A stretch of DNA of 64,000 nt, from positions 851,428-915,427 of the forward strand of contig JALPQD010000017.1 of the NCBI GenBank assembly GCA_023101885.1. Direction: 5' to 3'. How positions within the stretch are numbered: position 1 is the stretch's first letter; every line of letters begins with the position of its first letter. This stretch comes from Typhlomys cinereus (lineage: Eukaryota > Chordata > Mammalia > Rodentia > Platacanthomyidae). The position numbers and the translations under genes were made by a program. Under the pieces are notes generated by a model. The model ran no database searches. It was not told the DNA's origin and saw only the letters and a program-made list of their open reading frames with translations. Shown here one piece after another: positions 33,076-45,059 of this stretch.

Positions 33076-34379
33076 TCTTTGAAAATGTTTTAAATGGGAA
33101 TTGGTTCAGAGGGAATGCTTGTGCTCAACCTCTGTAGAGTCTATGTACAATTTCTATCACATGAGAAATTAACAAAATCCAGTCCCTCTCACCCAGACAT
33201 TATTCAGTGGTAACAAGTCCCAGTATGAAGGATCCAGGTTTCCTTCTGTCTAATCATATGGCCACTTTCCCAACTGCTTCACACATGCTAATGGAGTGTG
33301 ACAGTAAAACACACTGGGCTCTGTGTAGGGTCCAACATGAAATGACTTCACAGCGACAGAGCTTCTAATCATTTCTCCCTAATCTGCCACGCTTGGGGGG
33401 GGTGGTATCTTCCCTGTCATGAGCAATTTCAGTGTGCTGATCAGGGTAGACTTGACAGATTCTTTATCAGTGTCAAAGGCTTTTGTGGTTAAGTCCAGTA
33501 ACGCTAAAACAGAAGCCCTCTTAGATATTAGATACATGGTAGCATTGTGGAATTCTCTTGCAGGCAATTATTTTCCCGTCACCCTATGAAAAGAAAAATG
33601 GAGTAAGGGATTTGAAAACTCAAAGGGACATGAGCAGAAGTCTGGGCAGTTATTTCTTGTGGAAGTTAATGTGGATGATGTGGGACCAATTGCTCTTCCC
33701 CTCCTCCATTCATGTTAAAGTAGAACAAAGAGAATTTGTCCACAAAGAAAGCAAAGTCTGATCTCAAGGGACTTTTAATTTCAGGAAACAGGATAGTATT
33801 GTTGAAAAACGTGGGTATACACATACACCCATGTGGATGTGCCCTCCTTCATCAAATAAATTCAGAATTTTTTCCTCATAAGATTTTCAATTGACTTGTG
33901 CAGTTAATGTTTGGGGCCTTACTGACTTTATCAGCAGTCTTCACCGAAGATAAGTGCAAAGTGCTGTTTGTCAAGCATTCTCTGGGCCAGTGGAGTACTG
34001 GACCTCGGTGGTCTCTCCACGACAACTTCATTCTGGTGCATGCCTTCCTTTTTAGCTTCTAGCAGTGGTTATTCTATAGCAGCTTTCTCAAGACTCCCCC
34101 CCTCTACACACTGTGAGCCCTAAATATACCCATGAGAAAAAAAAAAAACAACTTCTCCGGCAGCCCCTGACCCACCTAAGGACAAGAACCCAGCTACCCG
34201 CTCACCCTGAGTGTGCTAAACCCAAACTTGAAAACTCCACTGGCAAAGAGAGACACAGAATGCGAGAAGCTTCACTGCCTTTTAAACAACAAATGCGGTG
34301 GGTTAACACAATTCTCATGGAGGCTGCAAATAGAAGAACCTCAGTGCTGGATGCTAACCTGGAATTGCTATTTGTTACA
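33076..34379. other. unique noncoding stretch
   Basis: No gene or clear repeat recognised. Confidence 0.35.
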
Positions 34380-36560
34380 CCATAAACTGGTAAATTAACA
34401 CAAACGAACAAGCTACCATACCGCCCATCCTACGTTCTCTGCCTTGGATACCCTTCTGTACATATGGCTAATGACTGTGGCTGTTTCTATATTTTATCTG
34501 ATTTTTTTTTTTTTTTACTTTTTTGTACTAATTTAGAAAGTTGGTCCTTTAATGTAATTGAACTCACTGAAGCTAAAAATGTCCAGACCTTTTTAATAAG
34601 GTAGCTTTCAATATTAAACTTTGGGGTCTGTTTTCCTCCCAAGCAGGCACTTAAATCTCATTAGCACTAATAGTTGGGCGCAAACACTGAGAAGGAAATG
34701 TATATCTCTCTGTCTCTTTGTACTGAGCTGCCAGAAGGGTAGGGAGGGGGAGGAAGGAGGGAAGGGAAGAAAAAGAGCCCTGAGATTGAACAGAAGAGGC
34801 AGGGTTGTAGTTCATTTACAAAGATGAAATTAACAACGGGCACATCTCACATTGTAGGAAACACGCACCTTAGAAAGCAAAGACGAGGAGAAAATGTCTA
34901 AATCGTTCTGAATAATACCCAAACCATGCTTTTCTGAGAATTCTGTTTCTCTGCATCCCCGAATATACATTAAACCTATTTTGCACTTGTTATATACATA
35001 ATGATTCCAGACAACAGAAGATCTTGTGACTTTTTTCCCCTCATCATTTTTACTTATCTTCCAGCGAACCAATTTATGCAGCTTTAACCACTGCTAAAGA
35101 AGACGCATCACAAATTGTCTGGGATCATTACAAATAATAGCACAAAATGTTCACAAGAAGCTGTTTTCTTATCATATTTTCATTAAAACATCTTTTCACC
35201 TGCTTTGCTTTTCCCATGTCTGAAACTTGTGCCGTAATCAGTCTTATTAACTGAGAGTATAAATATGATTTATTATGGTCTGATAATGGAAGCTACGTGG
35301 ACCCAGAGAAGGGCTATATTGTCCTTTGATAAAATGGCTCTTTTCTCTCAAATGGAGACCTCTATCATGAGAACATGCAGAATGGGGTGAGTGATTATTT
35401 CCTCGGGGTGAGTGATGAAGAAACCCAACAGAAAACCTTGTTGACCGTGACAGCCGCGGAGGGTCCCAAAACCTCCCTGAGTTTGACAACCTGCAGACAC
35501 TTTTGATGAACTGTATTCTCCTGTCAGAGACAGCCTGTCTGGGAGGAGAAAAGAGACCTTTGTCGTGGGATCGCTATTATTGTCTCGATCTTTTATAAGC
35601 AATCTCTAATGCACAGGAATATAATATCCTTTCACCAAAGTGCCAAGCATAATAGAAATGTAGTTAAAGGACTCTCTCCCTGGTTATGTAAATGTCCTTA
35701 CGCCATAATTAAGAGAGATGGTTTGTGACTGATAGGGGAAGGAAGGAGGAATCATATTGTTTTAACATTATCTCCCTATTTTAAAGACTGCAACCTGAGG
35801 TAAATAACATTTATGGCAGATATATGGAACCAGGTCATTTCGAAGTCTCAGGCTAAATGGAGAAATAGTTTGGAGGGTGGTGTTGGTGTTATATTTTTAT
35901 TAAACATGCAAATGGCAGCTGGTTTTCAGCCAAGAGTGATCACTATGCTGATAGGACTTAGAAGAAAATGAGAATGCTCTCAGAATCCCTGTGAAGGGCT
36001 TCAGCAAGAACAAAGGCCCATTAATAAAGAATACGCTTGCATAATGGGTCCTTGAATCCAAATAAAGTTCTCCAATAAACTTCCCTCTTATCCATCTCTA
36101 GGAGCCTAAACATGGCAAAAAAAAAAGTATATCCATATTTTTTTCAATTAACATACATTTGCAGGTCAAATGCCTGCAATTATTGGGCAATCAAATTCAC
36201 TTTTTCTGTGGCCCTGGGGAGCTGTCTCCATCTCTGGACTGTGAAGTGTAGCACTTCAGAGAGGAGCTGCTTTGAATTCGGAGGCCAAGATGTTCTGATC
36301 TCAGAGAAAACCCAGCCCAGGCTTGAGGAGGGCAGGCTAGCTCATATAGCTAACGGCTTGATGTTCAATCTCAGCTGCAGGCAGAAAGCAGAAAAAGGCA
36401 TCGCCCATCTTCAGCCCTGTCATTCACCGCCCCGCTGCAAAATCCAACATTTAATTTTTCATTACCCTTCTGACATTCAGACCCAGCACATCCCCACACC
36501 GATCACTAATGGGTTTTGCATTACCCATCAGTGCCGAAGGGTTAATCATTAGTTTCACAC
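34380..36560. other. candidate conserved noncoding cluster
   Basis: 2.2 kb with no interspersed repeat, unusual for this repeat-dense window. It is AT-rich with sharp motif islands: TCATTAGCACTAATAG (34660), ATATGATTTATTATGGTCTG (35264), CCATAATTAAGAG (35703), TTTTATTAAACATGCAAATG (35896), ATTATTGGGCAATCAAATTC (36180) and AATCATTAGTTTC (36544). These resemble HOX, CDX, POU and SOX-type sites. The longest frame (36112-36552, 146 codons) is unsupported. This is the best candidate developmental regulatory block in the window. Confidence 0.45.
36509..36528. promoter_or_regulatory. inverted repeat around an octamer-like site
   Basis: ATGGGT and ACCCAT form a perfect 6 bp inverted repeat around TTTGCATT. 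On the minus strand the loop reads AATGCAAA, close to the POU octamer ATGCAAAT. It lies inside the candidate conserved cluster. Binding is inferred only. Confidence 0.25.
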
Positions 36561-36832
36561 CACTGGGTGGCTCCAGTTCCAAAAGCAGGCCCTGAACCCG
36601 AAAGGGTAGGGATGGGGAGCAGGGGTTGGGGAGAGATCTCACGGCAAAGCAAGCCGCGGCTCATAGGTGTTGACATCCACGTTCCGCTCCTGGCAAACTG
36701 CCTGGAGGTAATTTGGATATTACACACGTGTGCGGCAGAGACCCTGGAAGTGTCTAGGCCAGAACTAACCACCAACTTGGCCATTTGTTACCGAGTCTGT
36801 CCCATCAAAGGTAGATTAGACCAGAGGAATAT

Positions 36833-36834
<2 letters not shown>

Positions 36835-36884
<50 letters not shown>
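36835..36884 (+). repeat. (TC)n microsatellite
   Basis: About 25 TC units, uninterrupted, just right of the candidate conserved cluster. Confidence 0.95.
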
Positions 36885-36887
<3 letters not shown>

Positions 36888-38088
36888 ACCTCTGTCTACT
36901 TCTCTAAGCAATGAGTGTCTCAGTGGAATGAAAAAAATGTGTGTTTGATCTCCCTGAAAAGATACCTCTGAAGCTCTGCCAGCCCCGTCCTCAGAACGCA
37001 GGAAGCGAGGAGGCAGCATGGGTAAGATGCAGCTCAGATAATCTTCAAACTCCACTTGGGTCTGTATTTCAGTTTCTTTCTGAACAAATTGTTCTAGGGT
37101 GACTAGCAAGCAAAACTGATTGGATGCTTCTCTTCTCCTTTTATGGTCAATCTTGTGCACGTCTGCAGAGTGAGGAAATTGTCAGAACACTGGCAACCAG
37201 AAAGGAAAGGGAAGAAACTACCCAGAGAGTGTGCTGACTGGATGGTCTGATCCTGAAGAGAAGGGTGAATGCAGTTCAAAGATAATCCACAAGCAGCCCC
37301 CTGAGAGACATTTCCATCTCAAAAAAAATCCTTTCCCCTGGCTCCCAAGCAGCCAATACAAACGCAAACAACTATCAAAACCCCGCAGAGAAGATTGACC
37401 AACTAACTTCTTCACCCACGTATTCTTGATCTAATCTGGATGTGTTCTAAGTTAAATTCCAGGGCCCACCAAGGCTAGGAGGAGGGGCAAGAAGCTGAAA
37501 GGACATGAAAGGACAGTCTTCCTTCTTCCTTGTGAAGGAAGACGGCCATTCTAATGCAGCAGGATTGCTTTCAGAACTGTCCTGGCCTGAAACTTCAGAA
37601 AAAAAATATATATATATATATATTATATATATACCAGCATGCCTAAAAGGGATACAGAGACTCAGCACATTATTTTCCATGAGACCCAAACTTTGTGATT
37701 CCTTATACAAAAAGCAAGAAAAAAAATGCTTATTTGGGATCCAGAGGAGAAATTGCTCTTCTACATTCTCCAGAGTTCTTCCATCCCCTCAGCCTTTGGC
37801 ATCCTGCTGTTAGGGAGAGATGCCCCCAGTGAGCCCACAACAAATTCCTGTTGGAGTCATGGGCTGCGAGCACGTGTGCAGGTCGGCTTTAGGAATGAAA
37901 ACCCTAATAAAGTATCCAGCAGGTGAAATGCCACAGAAATGTTCTCACACAGCCTGACTGGCACTGTAGAAGCAGATTCAACTTCTCCCTCTCCTCCACA
38001 CTGCCCGCCGCTGAGGTACACCGTGTTCTCAGAACTTGCAGAGGCTCAGAGGTCACAGTGGCAAGAAGACTCTAAGTTGGAGGGGATG
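36885..38088. other. unique noncoding stretch
   Basis: Nothing recognised except an (AT)n run at 37608-37632. Frames at 37505-37926 cross it and have no domain. Confidence 0.35.
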
Positions 38089-38134
38089 TGCACACACACA
38101 CACACACACGCACACGCACACGCACACACGCACA
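38089..38134 (+). repeat. (CA)n / (CACACG)n microsatellite
   Basis: CA units with regular CG interruptions, read as CACACG steps. Confidence 0.85.
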
Positions 38135-38752
38135 TGAAGGCAAGATGGACTGCAATTCTGAGCCTGGGAATGCCTTGCCCTTGACAAAGGATAACGCAAA
38201 GATGCCTTTGTGCGTGATGTACTTTGCTCTCCAGTGGACCTATGACAACATCAGAAGCAACAATAAAACAAACAAACAGAAAAACCTGAAGACACAGAAG
38301 CGTAATTACTCAGCACCCCCTAGTCTTAGATACTGGAATCTCTTGAAGTAGGCTACGGGCCCCTTAAATCATGCGAACAGAACTTGAATGGATCAGCGTG
38401 ACAATTTTCTGCCAATAAAACGGATGTCAAAGTAAGTGATGGCTGGATACCCTCACTCCTCCTCAGACACTGAAATGCAAATATTAGGCACCATATGAAT
38501 TAAGCTACCAAATGGAAATTTAAGGTGGTCTGGAATAAATGACAGGAAAAGATGTCGGGTAATGACTGTCCTCTTTGCTTTCATAGATGTTTAAGCCAAG
38601 TCCTTATATTTGGGCGGGACTTTTAGACTTCTACTAGTCAGACTAGAAGCATGGTGGGACCCAAAACACATGCTCAACAACAGGGTCACTGTACTCAAGG
38701 AATTCAGGGTTGATTCACAATATCCCTAGGAGAAATTTTCCCCCATTTCTGA
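38135..38752. other. unique noncoding stretch
   Basis: No feature recognised. CAGCACCCCCTAGTC at 38311 resembles a CTCF core but fails at three positions. Confidence 0.3.
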
Positions 38753-38767
38753 AGAGACTGCGATCTT

Positions 38768-38810
38768 TTTTTTTAAATTTTATTTATTTACTTATTCAAT
38801 TGTGCGTGTG

Positions 38811-38848
<38 letters not shown>

Positions 38849-39042
38849 ACCACGGGTGAATTCGGGAACCACCGTGGACGCCTCCACCCCCTCCTTGTTT
38901 ACTCTGCCCCAGAATTCACAGGCTCCGCCCTACCAGGACCAGAAACGCAGGCCGCCCCGCTTCTGCCAGGCGTCTATACGTGGAGTCTACGATCCAAACT
39001 CAGGACCTGCAAGGCAGAGGCTTGAGCTTCCTCTCTCACCCC
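38768..39042 (-). mobile_element. lineage-type B2-like SINE, young, with target-site duplication
   Basis: A minus-strand full-length copy: T-rich tail and (TG)n at 38806-38846, the body in reverse (CACAGGCTCCGCCCTACCAG) and the head at the right. It is flanked by a 15 bp duplication, AGAGACTGCGATCTT (38753-38767) and AGAGACTGCAATCTT (39043-39057), with one mismatch. The body is nearly identical to the copy at 41661. Confidence 0.9.
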
Positions 39043-39057
39043 AGAGACTGCAATCTT

Positions 39058-39477
39058 GCCCTCGAATTCTTAACTATATCTTGTTGGCTGAAGAAAAAAA
39101 ACAACCCGTTCAAATTTGAGGAGTCTCATTTCCCTGTGTCCTTGCAGTCCCTTTTCTTTGGAACATCACTTTGGGGTTTTGCCAGCATCTTCAATTTTCA
39201 TCCATTCCATCATGGAGACATGTTTTTAGCTATAACGAACTCTGCAGATCAACATTGCCTTATACGACCTCCTAGGAAGCTTCAATCTTTGCAGAGAAGA
39301 TTGACAGGATGACTCCGCCCTCAAATGGGCGGTGCTTCTCAGATACCAACACAGCCTCTGGAGTGCCTGGTGCCCAGAGCTGCTAATCTGTGTGTGTGTT
39401 TATGTGTCGCGGGGGGAAAGGGGGGTGTTTATATATTACACAGTGGCCTAAACACACTGTTATAGCATTTCTTCCTT
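39058..39477. other. unique noncoding stretch
   Basis: No feature recognised. Confidence 0.3.
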
Positions 39478-39649
39478 CTGGTCCTTTCCTTCTCTGCCCT
39501 TCTCTTCCATTCTCTTCCCTTCCCTACCCATCCATTCTCTTCCCTTCCCCCTCTTTCCTTTTTCTTTTCTCTTCCCTGTCCCCTTCTCCTTCCCTTCCAC
39601 TCCCTTCCTTTCCCCTTCCTTTCTTTTCCCCTCTCCCTTCTTTTTCTTT
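39478..39649. repeat. polypyrimidine tract, (CTTCCCTT)-like
   Basis: Almost pure C/T, with CTTCC, CTTTCC and TTCTTTTC units. It abuts the A-tail side of the minus-strand B1-like element that follows. Confidence 0.85.
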
Positions 39650-39775
39650 CTTTTTTTAATCTGCATTTGTTTCTGTCATTTGAAGCAGGATTTCCATGTA
39701 TATCCCTACACTAGACTTGAACTCAGAATCCTCCTGCCTCTCCTTCTCAAGTGCTGATATTATAGTATGTGCCAC
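39650..39775 (-). mobile_element. B1-like SINE
   Basis: The reverse B1 pattern is clear: GAAGCAGGATTTCCATGTAT, TAGACTTGAACTCAGAATCC, TCCTGCCTCTCCTTCTCAAG and GTGCTGATATTATAGTATGT with GCCACCAT. Confidence 0.65.
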
Positions 39776-41660
39776 CATTTTCTATTTTTCAAGTATCTTA
39801 TATTTGTGCCACATGTTCTTTAACAGAATATGTTCTTGCATTGCTCATCAGTCAAGAGGGCAGAAACTTCATACTGTCAATGAACATTAAAAGGCAGGAT
39901 GGAAGGGGAAACGACGGCATTAGCATTTTATCCTAGGAGTGACCCTCGGGCGTAGCCCAGCAACTCTTGCTGATTCCTGTTAAGAGAGAAGGCATTGGGT
40001 AGATAAAGCCAAGTCTTTCACTTCAATCTTCTTTCTAAATCTGACCATTACTAGAATGATTGACAGCAGATATCAACAAAGAGAGGTCATTTATCCCCAA
40101 ATCATAGTCTTCTGACATTAAGAAATTCTCACACCATCAAGTGGGCAGCAGGGGAAAAAATCACATAATATTTTGCCCAAGCAGCAAGGGGCACGTGAGG
40201 CTCAAACCAGAACCCAAGTGGTAAGGTCCAGGTGTAACCCAGCTGTAGGCACGGCTCGCCCGGATGCTCAATGTTGTGATCAGAAGTCTTCTTCTTTCTC
40301 TCATCTCTAACTTGGTTTTAGTTTCAGTCAAGAAACTCTGCAGTAAAGAAAGTCACAGGCACTCCAAGCTGACACAGAACTCTGAGATCCCAGAACGGCA
40401 GATATCCTGCATTTCCCAGACATCATATCATGTACTCGAAAGGACTCTGGAGAGCTGTTTGGGTCACTTGCTGATTGAGACGCCTCACTGTTTTGATTGA
40501 CATGCCCACCAGAGTGAGGGGATGCGAGAAGGAAGAGAGCCTTTAACTAGAGGTGAACTTTGAACCTCAATCAGTAGCAGAGACCTTTGGAACTAATCAG
40601 TGTCCATGAATAGCAACTTTTTCCTTGGTCTCTGCTCCAAATCCTTGCAGCGCTGGCCGTGTGTGAGCAGAGCAGACCTTGCCACCAATTACATGAATGG
40701 ATTAGATCTGCTGGGCAGCTTGTGAAGTTTCTTGACCATCACGTAAATAAGTAGTTACTGACTTAAGAACTCACGATTTACTTAATAATCGTTAGTGAGA
40801 ACTGTGATGTCTTTACACATTAGCATACACGTACTTGACTACAGACTTTTCCAATGGTTATTTCTTCAAGGACATTTGCCTGTAATATCTCCTTCAGTGC
40901 CACGTAAAGACCCAAGTCGAAAATATTTAGTTCACTCTTCATTGATCTAATAGAGAAAAAATTCATCTTTAAAACCATGTTATCTTCCTACCAGGAACAC
41001 ATGGGCAATTTAGGTAGGAAATCAAATTGCTACCAGATGATGTTCACCTCATTTAGTAACTAAATATTGATACTGAGCGCTCATTGGCCACTCGTTCCCC
41101 AGTCCTTCCTGGAGGGCCTCTGGTCCTTCCTCCTCTTCCTGACGTTATTCTAACCAGTCAACGGGTTCCCGTGAAAATAAAATTCCAGGAGGGTGTGTTG
41201 GCTTCTGTGTATCTCGAGACTGATGTGCAGGGGCATAATTCTTCCTTTGCTAGAGTTGGGATCAGGGGGTTAAGACACCTGCTCGCACCATGAGCCAGAG
41301 CATCATGGGATACAGCTCTAGTCATGTGCATGTGGAGGATCTTACCAGGATCCTAAAGAAGATCCCAACTCAGAATCACACAGGGGAACTGGGTTAAGCC
41401 AGTATACAAATATAAATACGTTTGTGTGTATGTGTGTGTGTATAGTATATAGTATACACAAAAGGACCCTGATATAGGAAGAATACTAGAAGGGAGGAGA
41501 AGAGGGAGATGGAAGGAAATGGGGGGAAATAAAGGGGCAATAAATGGGAAGGTTTCATATACAGGGATGAAAGTATCTAAGAGTAAAATTGGTCTATAAA
41601 GAAAAGCGGTAACACATCATCAGAAACTTGTGGGATCTATACTATCAAAAAAGAAAAGTA
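39776..41660. other. unique noncoding stretch, partly conserved-looking
   Basis: 40640-41060 is repeat-free and AT-rich (AAGTAGTTACTGACTTAAGA, TTTACTTAATAATCG) and could be a regulatory element. 41250-41460 contains SINE-like text too decayed to assign, with a short TG/TA run at 41421-41460. No gene recognised. Confidence 0.3.
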
Positions 41661-41947
41661 GGGACTGGAGAGGTGGCTCAGGGGTTAAGCCTCTGCCTTG
41701 CAGGTGGAAGGTCCTGAGTTCGGATCCTAGACCCCACATATAGATGCCGGGCGGAAGCGGGGCGGCCTGTGTTTCTGGTCTTGGTAGGGCGGAGCCTGTG
41801 AATCCCAGGGGCAGAGTAAACAAGGAGGTGGAGGCGTCCATGGTGGCTCCCGAATTCGTCCGTGGTTCTACACACACATACACACACACACACATGCACA
41901 CACACGCACACACTCACACATGCACAACTGAATAAAAAAATAAGTAA
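41661..41947 (+). mobile_element. lineage-type B2-like SINE, young, full length
   Basis: Head GGGACTGGAGAGGTGGCTCA, GGTCCTGAGTTCGGATCCTA, body TGGTAGGGCGGAGCCTGTGA and GCAGAGTAAACAAGGAGGTG, a CA-rich stretch, then an AATAAAAAAATAAGTAAA tail. The high CpG content and near identity to the 38768-39042 copy point to recent activity of this subfamily. Confidence 0.9.
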
Positions 41948-41984
41948 AGAGCATCATGACATAATGCATTATGGAGATATTCCT

Positions 41985-42245
41985 TGACTCAGGACAGAGT
42001 TTCCTCCAAAGAAACCCATTGTAAGTTAAAGTTATCACAAGTCAGAAATGCATTTAAGATGTTCAGTCCACTGAACATCATAGCTTAGCCACTACCTCTG
42101 TCCAGTAGCACGACAATATTGTACCATATGCTGTTGGCCTGGAAAAAGATCAGAACTCAAAACACAGTTTCTACTATATGCATATCATCTTCGTATCATA
42201 GTGAAACCAAAGTATTGTAAGTTGAACGACTGTAAATGAAAGAAT
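41985..42245 (+). mobile_element. ancient MER-type DNA transposon
   Basis: Recognisable mammalian MER text: CATTGTAAGTTAAAGTTATC, GAAATGCATTTAAGATGTTC, TGAACATCATAGCTTAGCC, GGAAAAAGATCAGAACTCAA, GTTTCTACTATATGCATATC and AAGTATTGTAAGTTGAACGA. The exact family is not resolved. Confidence 0.6.
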
Positions 42246-42249
42246 GTCC

Positions 42250-42945
42250 ATGTGTACCTTCGTTTCTTCTGCGTTCTGTGACAATAGAGACTAGGTAATT
42301 TACCAACAATAGCAAGATATTGTTTATAGTTCTCCAGCCTGAGGAAAGCAAGATCAAGGCATTCTGGATTCCCTGTCTAAGGAGAGCCCACCCCTCATGC
42401 AGGACACTCCCAAGAGGACCCTCTCCAGCGTGTTTATAAAGATCCTCATTCTGTTTGTATGGACTCCTTGTTTGGGATCTAATCACCTCCTCTACAGTTA
42501 CCCTTCTCTGTTGCTTTGAGGTAACATTCCAACTCAAGCAACTTAAGGGAGAAAAGGGAGATTTATTCAGTTTATGGTATCACAGAGGAGATACAGTTTA
42601 TTATGGCATGAAAGGCATGACTGACTGCCAGAAGCTAGATGTGGCCTAAGTCAATCCATGAAGGAGCTGAGAGCTGCAAAACTGTGAACTACAAGAGCAG
42701 ACCTCTCTCAGAAGTAGGGTGGAGTTAATCTACCTCAAGATCCACCTACTGTGACGTGCCTTCCTCCAGCAAGGCTTCGCCTCTTAAAGGTGCCATGACC
42801 TTCCCAGTCAACTAAAGATTCAAATGAGCTAAAGATTCAAACATGATTATTTCCTGAGGCTCAATCCTTTTAACATTGCCATTTGGAGACTAAGTCTCAA
42901 CATAGGAGTTATAGGGGGACATCTACATTTATACCATAAGAGTGA
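42250..42945 (-). mobile_element. MaLR-like LTR remnants, probably nested
   Basis: Two reverse LTR-like patterns follow each other. The first (42250-42510) has GACTAGGTAATTTACCAACA, ATAGTTCTCCAGCCTGAGG and GATCTAATCACCTCCTC. The second (42520-42945) has CAAGCAACTTAAGGGAGAAA, CACAGAGGAGATACAGTTTA, TGCCTTCCTCCAGCAAGG, TTAACATTGCCATTTGGAGA and GTTATAGGGGGACAT. The boundary between them is not certain. Confidence 0.5.
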
Positions 42946-43122
42946 ATATTTGTTCCAGTTGGTACATGTAATGGTATGACATTGTAGTTAAGGCCCCGTC
43001 TCTTCACACTGGGGGTTAAGTCTCAACATGAGGGTTACAAGAGGACACCCACATACTGTTCACACCACAATAGTATGTACGGACCCAGTCATTACATGTA
43101 ATGATAAAGCATTACGATTAGG
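42892..43122 (+). repeat. tandem duplication, ~126 bp unit
   Basis: AAGTCTCAACATAGGAGTTA at 42892 recurs as AAGTCTCAACATGAGGGTTA at 43018. CCAGTTGGTACATGTAATGG recurs as CCAGTCATTACATGTAATGA, and GTAGTTAAGG recurs as ACGATTAGG. The copies have diverged considerably. They may be the repeated ends of nested LTRs. Confidence 0.6.
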
Positions 43123-43309
43123 TGTTCAAATGAGTCTCGAGATGCATAGTGAAACTCGTTTCTTGCTTATTCAGGGTTTCAGAAGTTTTAGTGCAAGTTT
43201 GATTGATCCATCCAAGAATCTATTAAGGGCCTACCAAGACCCCAGACAAAAAGATGGAAGTCTGTGTTATACGTACTCATCTACATCAGACCTCTCTTAA
43301 CTAGCTCCT

Positions 43310-43670
43310 GGTCCTATATTCTCATGACTCATTGTCCAGATTTTACCACTGAAAATCTCCCCAAGCCTCAAACTACAGCTCTTTGCCTTCTGCCTTTGCC
43401 ATATGCTTCCCTTTCTAACTAGGAACTTTCCCCTTCCCTCTTTCCTCTGCCTTCACCACCTTAATGAAGGGCCTCTGTGATTCAGCCAGGTGCAGCTAGA
43501 TATACGCTCTGATTCTGAAACAACTTCTAGAAGGATCTACAATGTACCATACTCATTTGCTTGAGTGGGCTCCTCCCTTTCATTACACGTGAACTCCCTA
43601 AATATTTACATGTGTGTGACTCATGGCTGTGCTTCAGAACCCTTCCAGAGTGCCTGGATGAACAAATAAT
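43310..43670 (+). mobile_element. L2 LINE 3' fragment
   Basis: L2-style text: GCCTTTGCCATATGCTTCCC, CTAACTAGGAACTTTCCCC, CCTTCACCACCTTAATGAAG, and a CTGTGCTTCAGAACCCTTCC plus AGAGTGCCTGGATGAACAAA end. Diverged. Confidence 0.5.
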
Positions 43671-43893
43671 TTTCTTGACTTCATCTCTTGTGTAGGGAGA
43701 ATTACGTTGTTCCCGCCTACTCTGTACTGTCCAGGCTTTATAGACAACTGGAAGATAAACACACAAACCAATTAAGCAAACAAAAGAGAGTGCTGTAGTG
43801 GGGATTCAAAGCATATGCTTTGGGTGGGAGGAGACTTGGGAGGTATGAGGAAAAGTGGAAAGAGAAAGAGCAAAACAGAGGGGGGGAGAGGAA

Positions 43894-43897
<4 letters not shown>

Positions 43898-43936
<39 letters not shown>
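43898..43936 (+). repeat. (GA)n microsatellite
   Basis: About 19 GA units in a wider purine-rich patch (43850-43936). Confidence 0.95.
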
Positions 43937-43939
<3 letters not shown>

Positions 43940-44620
43940 ATTGCACAGGGGAAGAACATGAGCTGAGGTTCCGAGTCCAGACTGTGACTAGAGGGTAAGA
44001 AAGCAGAAATTCAGAAGTGTGGGGTGGAGGAGCAGGAGGACAGGGACAGTGTGGAGCTGAGACACCAGACCACCATGTTAGAGAGGTTGCTGGTGTTGTG
44101 CTGACCTTTGAGGGTTTGGAGTCGTGGAGAGGCAAGAGTGACATGGAGGATGTTAGTGGGTCTTTCGGCACTGAGAGAAATAACTGGACAGGAGGAAAGA
44201 TTTGATTTGGGCTTAGAGTTTTAGAGCTCTTAGTGCAAAGTTGGTTGGATCCGTTGCTTTGGGTCCAGGTGTAAGATTATAGTGTTGACAGAGGCTGCTC
44301 ACCTCTCTGCAGCCAGAAAGCAAAGAACAGTAAGGGAAGAGGCTAGAGCCAAAATACTCTCTTTACAGACGTGTTCCAGAAGCCCGCTTCTTCCCGCCGG
44401 CCCTGCACACAGATAGTTCCTCCACTTGCCAATAGTCACTCAGATTTTGAATCCAAATTTTGATATTGCAGCATGGCATTGTCGTCTACAAAGTTCACGC
44501 TCCAAAACAGTGAGATCGATCTACGAAAAATAATCAGAGGCTGGGAGGGAGAGACAGGAGAATGCCCTCAAAGCCCAGTTGTCCACTGACTTGAGCTTGG
44601 TGGCTCAGGTACACAAATAC
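43937..44620. other. unique noncoding stretch
   Basis: No feature recognised. Confidence 0.3.
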
Positions 44621-44653
44621 ACACACGCGTGCACGCGCACACACACACACAGA
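44621..44653 (+). repeat. (CA)n with CG interruptions
   Basis: CACACGCGTGCACGCGCACACACAC-type run that alternates purine and pyrimidine throughout, so it can adopt Z-DNA. Confidence 0.85.
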
Positions 44654-44664
44654 TAATAATCACA

Positions 44665-44757
44665 AAGAACAATGCTTTATGATTTCATGTTGGACCATAC
44701 TTATGACTATCCTTGGCTGCATGTGGCCTGCGGGCTGTGGATTGGACACATCTGGAA
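44665..44757. mobile_element. hAT-like DNA transposon fragment
   Basis: CATGTGGCCTGCGGGCTGTG and GATTGGACACATCTG resemble the reversed left end of the hAT element at 12268-12384. The other end is too decayed to see. Confidence 0.4.
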
Positions 44758-45059
44758 CCATCTAGTAGGTCAGAACCCTCGTTATCTAATCATATCTGGA
44801 AACACCCTCACAGATACACCCAGAGATGTGCTTTACTAATCCCCTATACCTCTCTGATCCAATTAAGTTCCCAATCACGACTAACCAACCTTTGATCACA
44901 CCCACATTTCCAGAAGACTCCTGGGGAAATTTTATGGAGATTTAGGATCTGAATGCTCAGAACCAAAAAACCTCAAACCCACACTTCCCAAAACCTCAAC
45001 CTCTCAGTTAACTTAGTGAGAGCAGACTTTCGCGGCATGAACCCAGTAAGAGATCAACC

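Noticed and set aside
38311..38325. CTCF-like CACCCCCTAGTC
   Set aside because: At least three core mismatches in reverse orientation.
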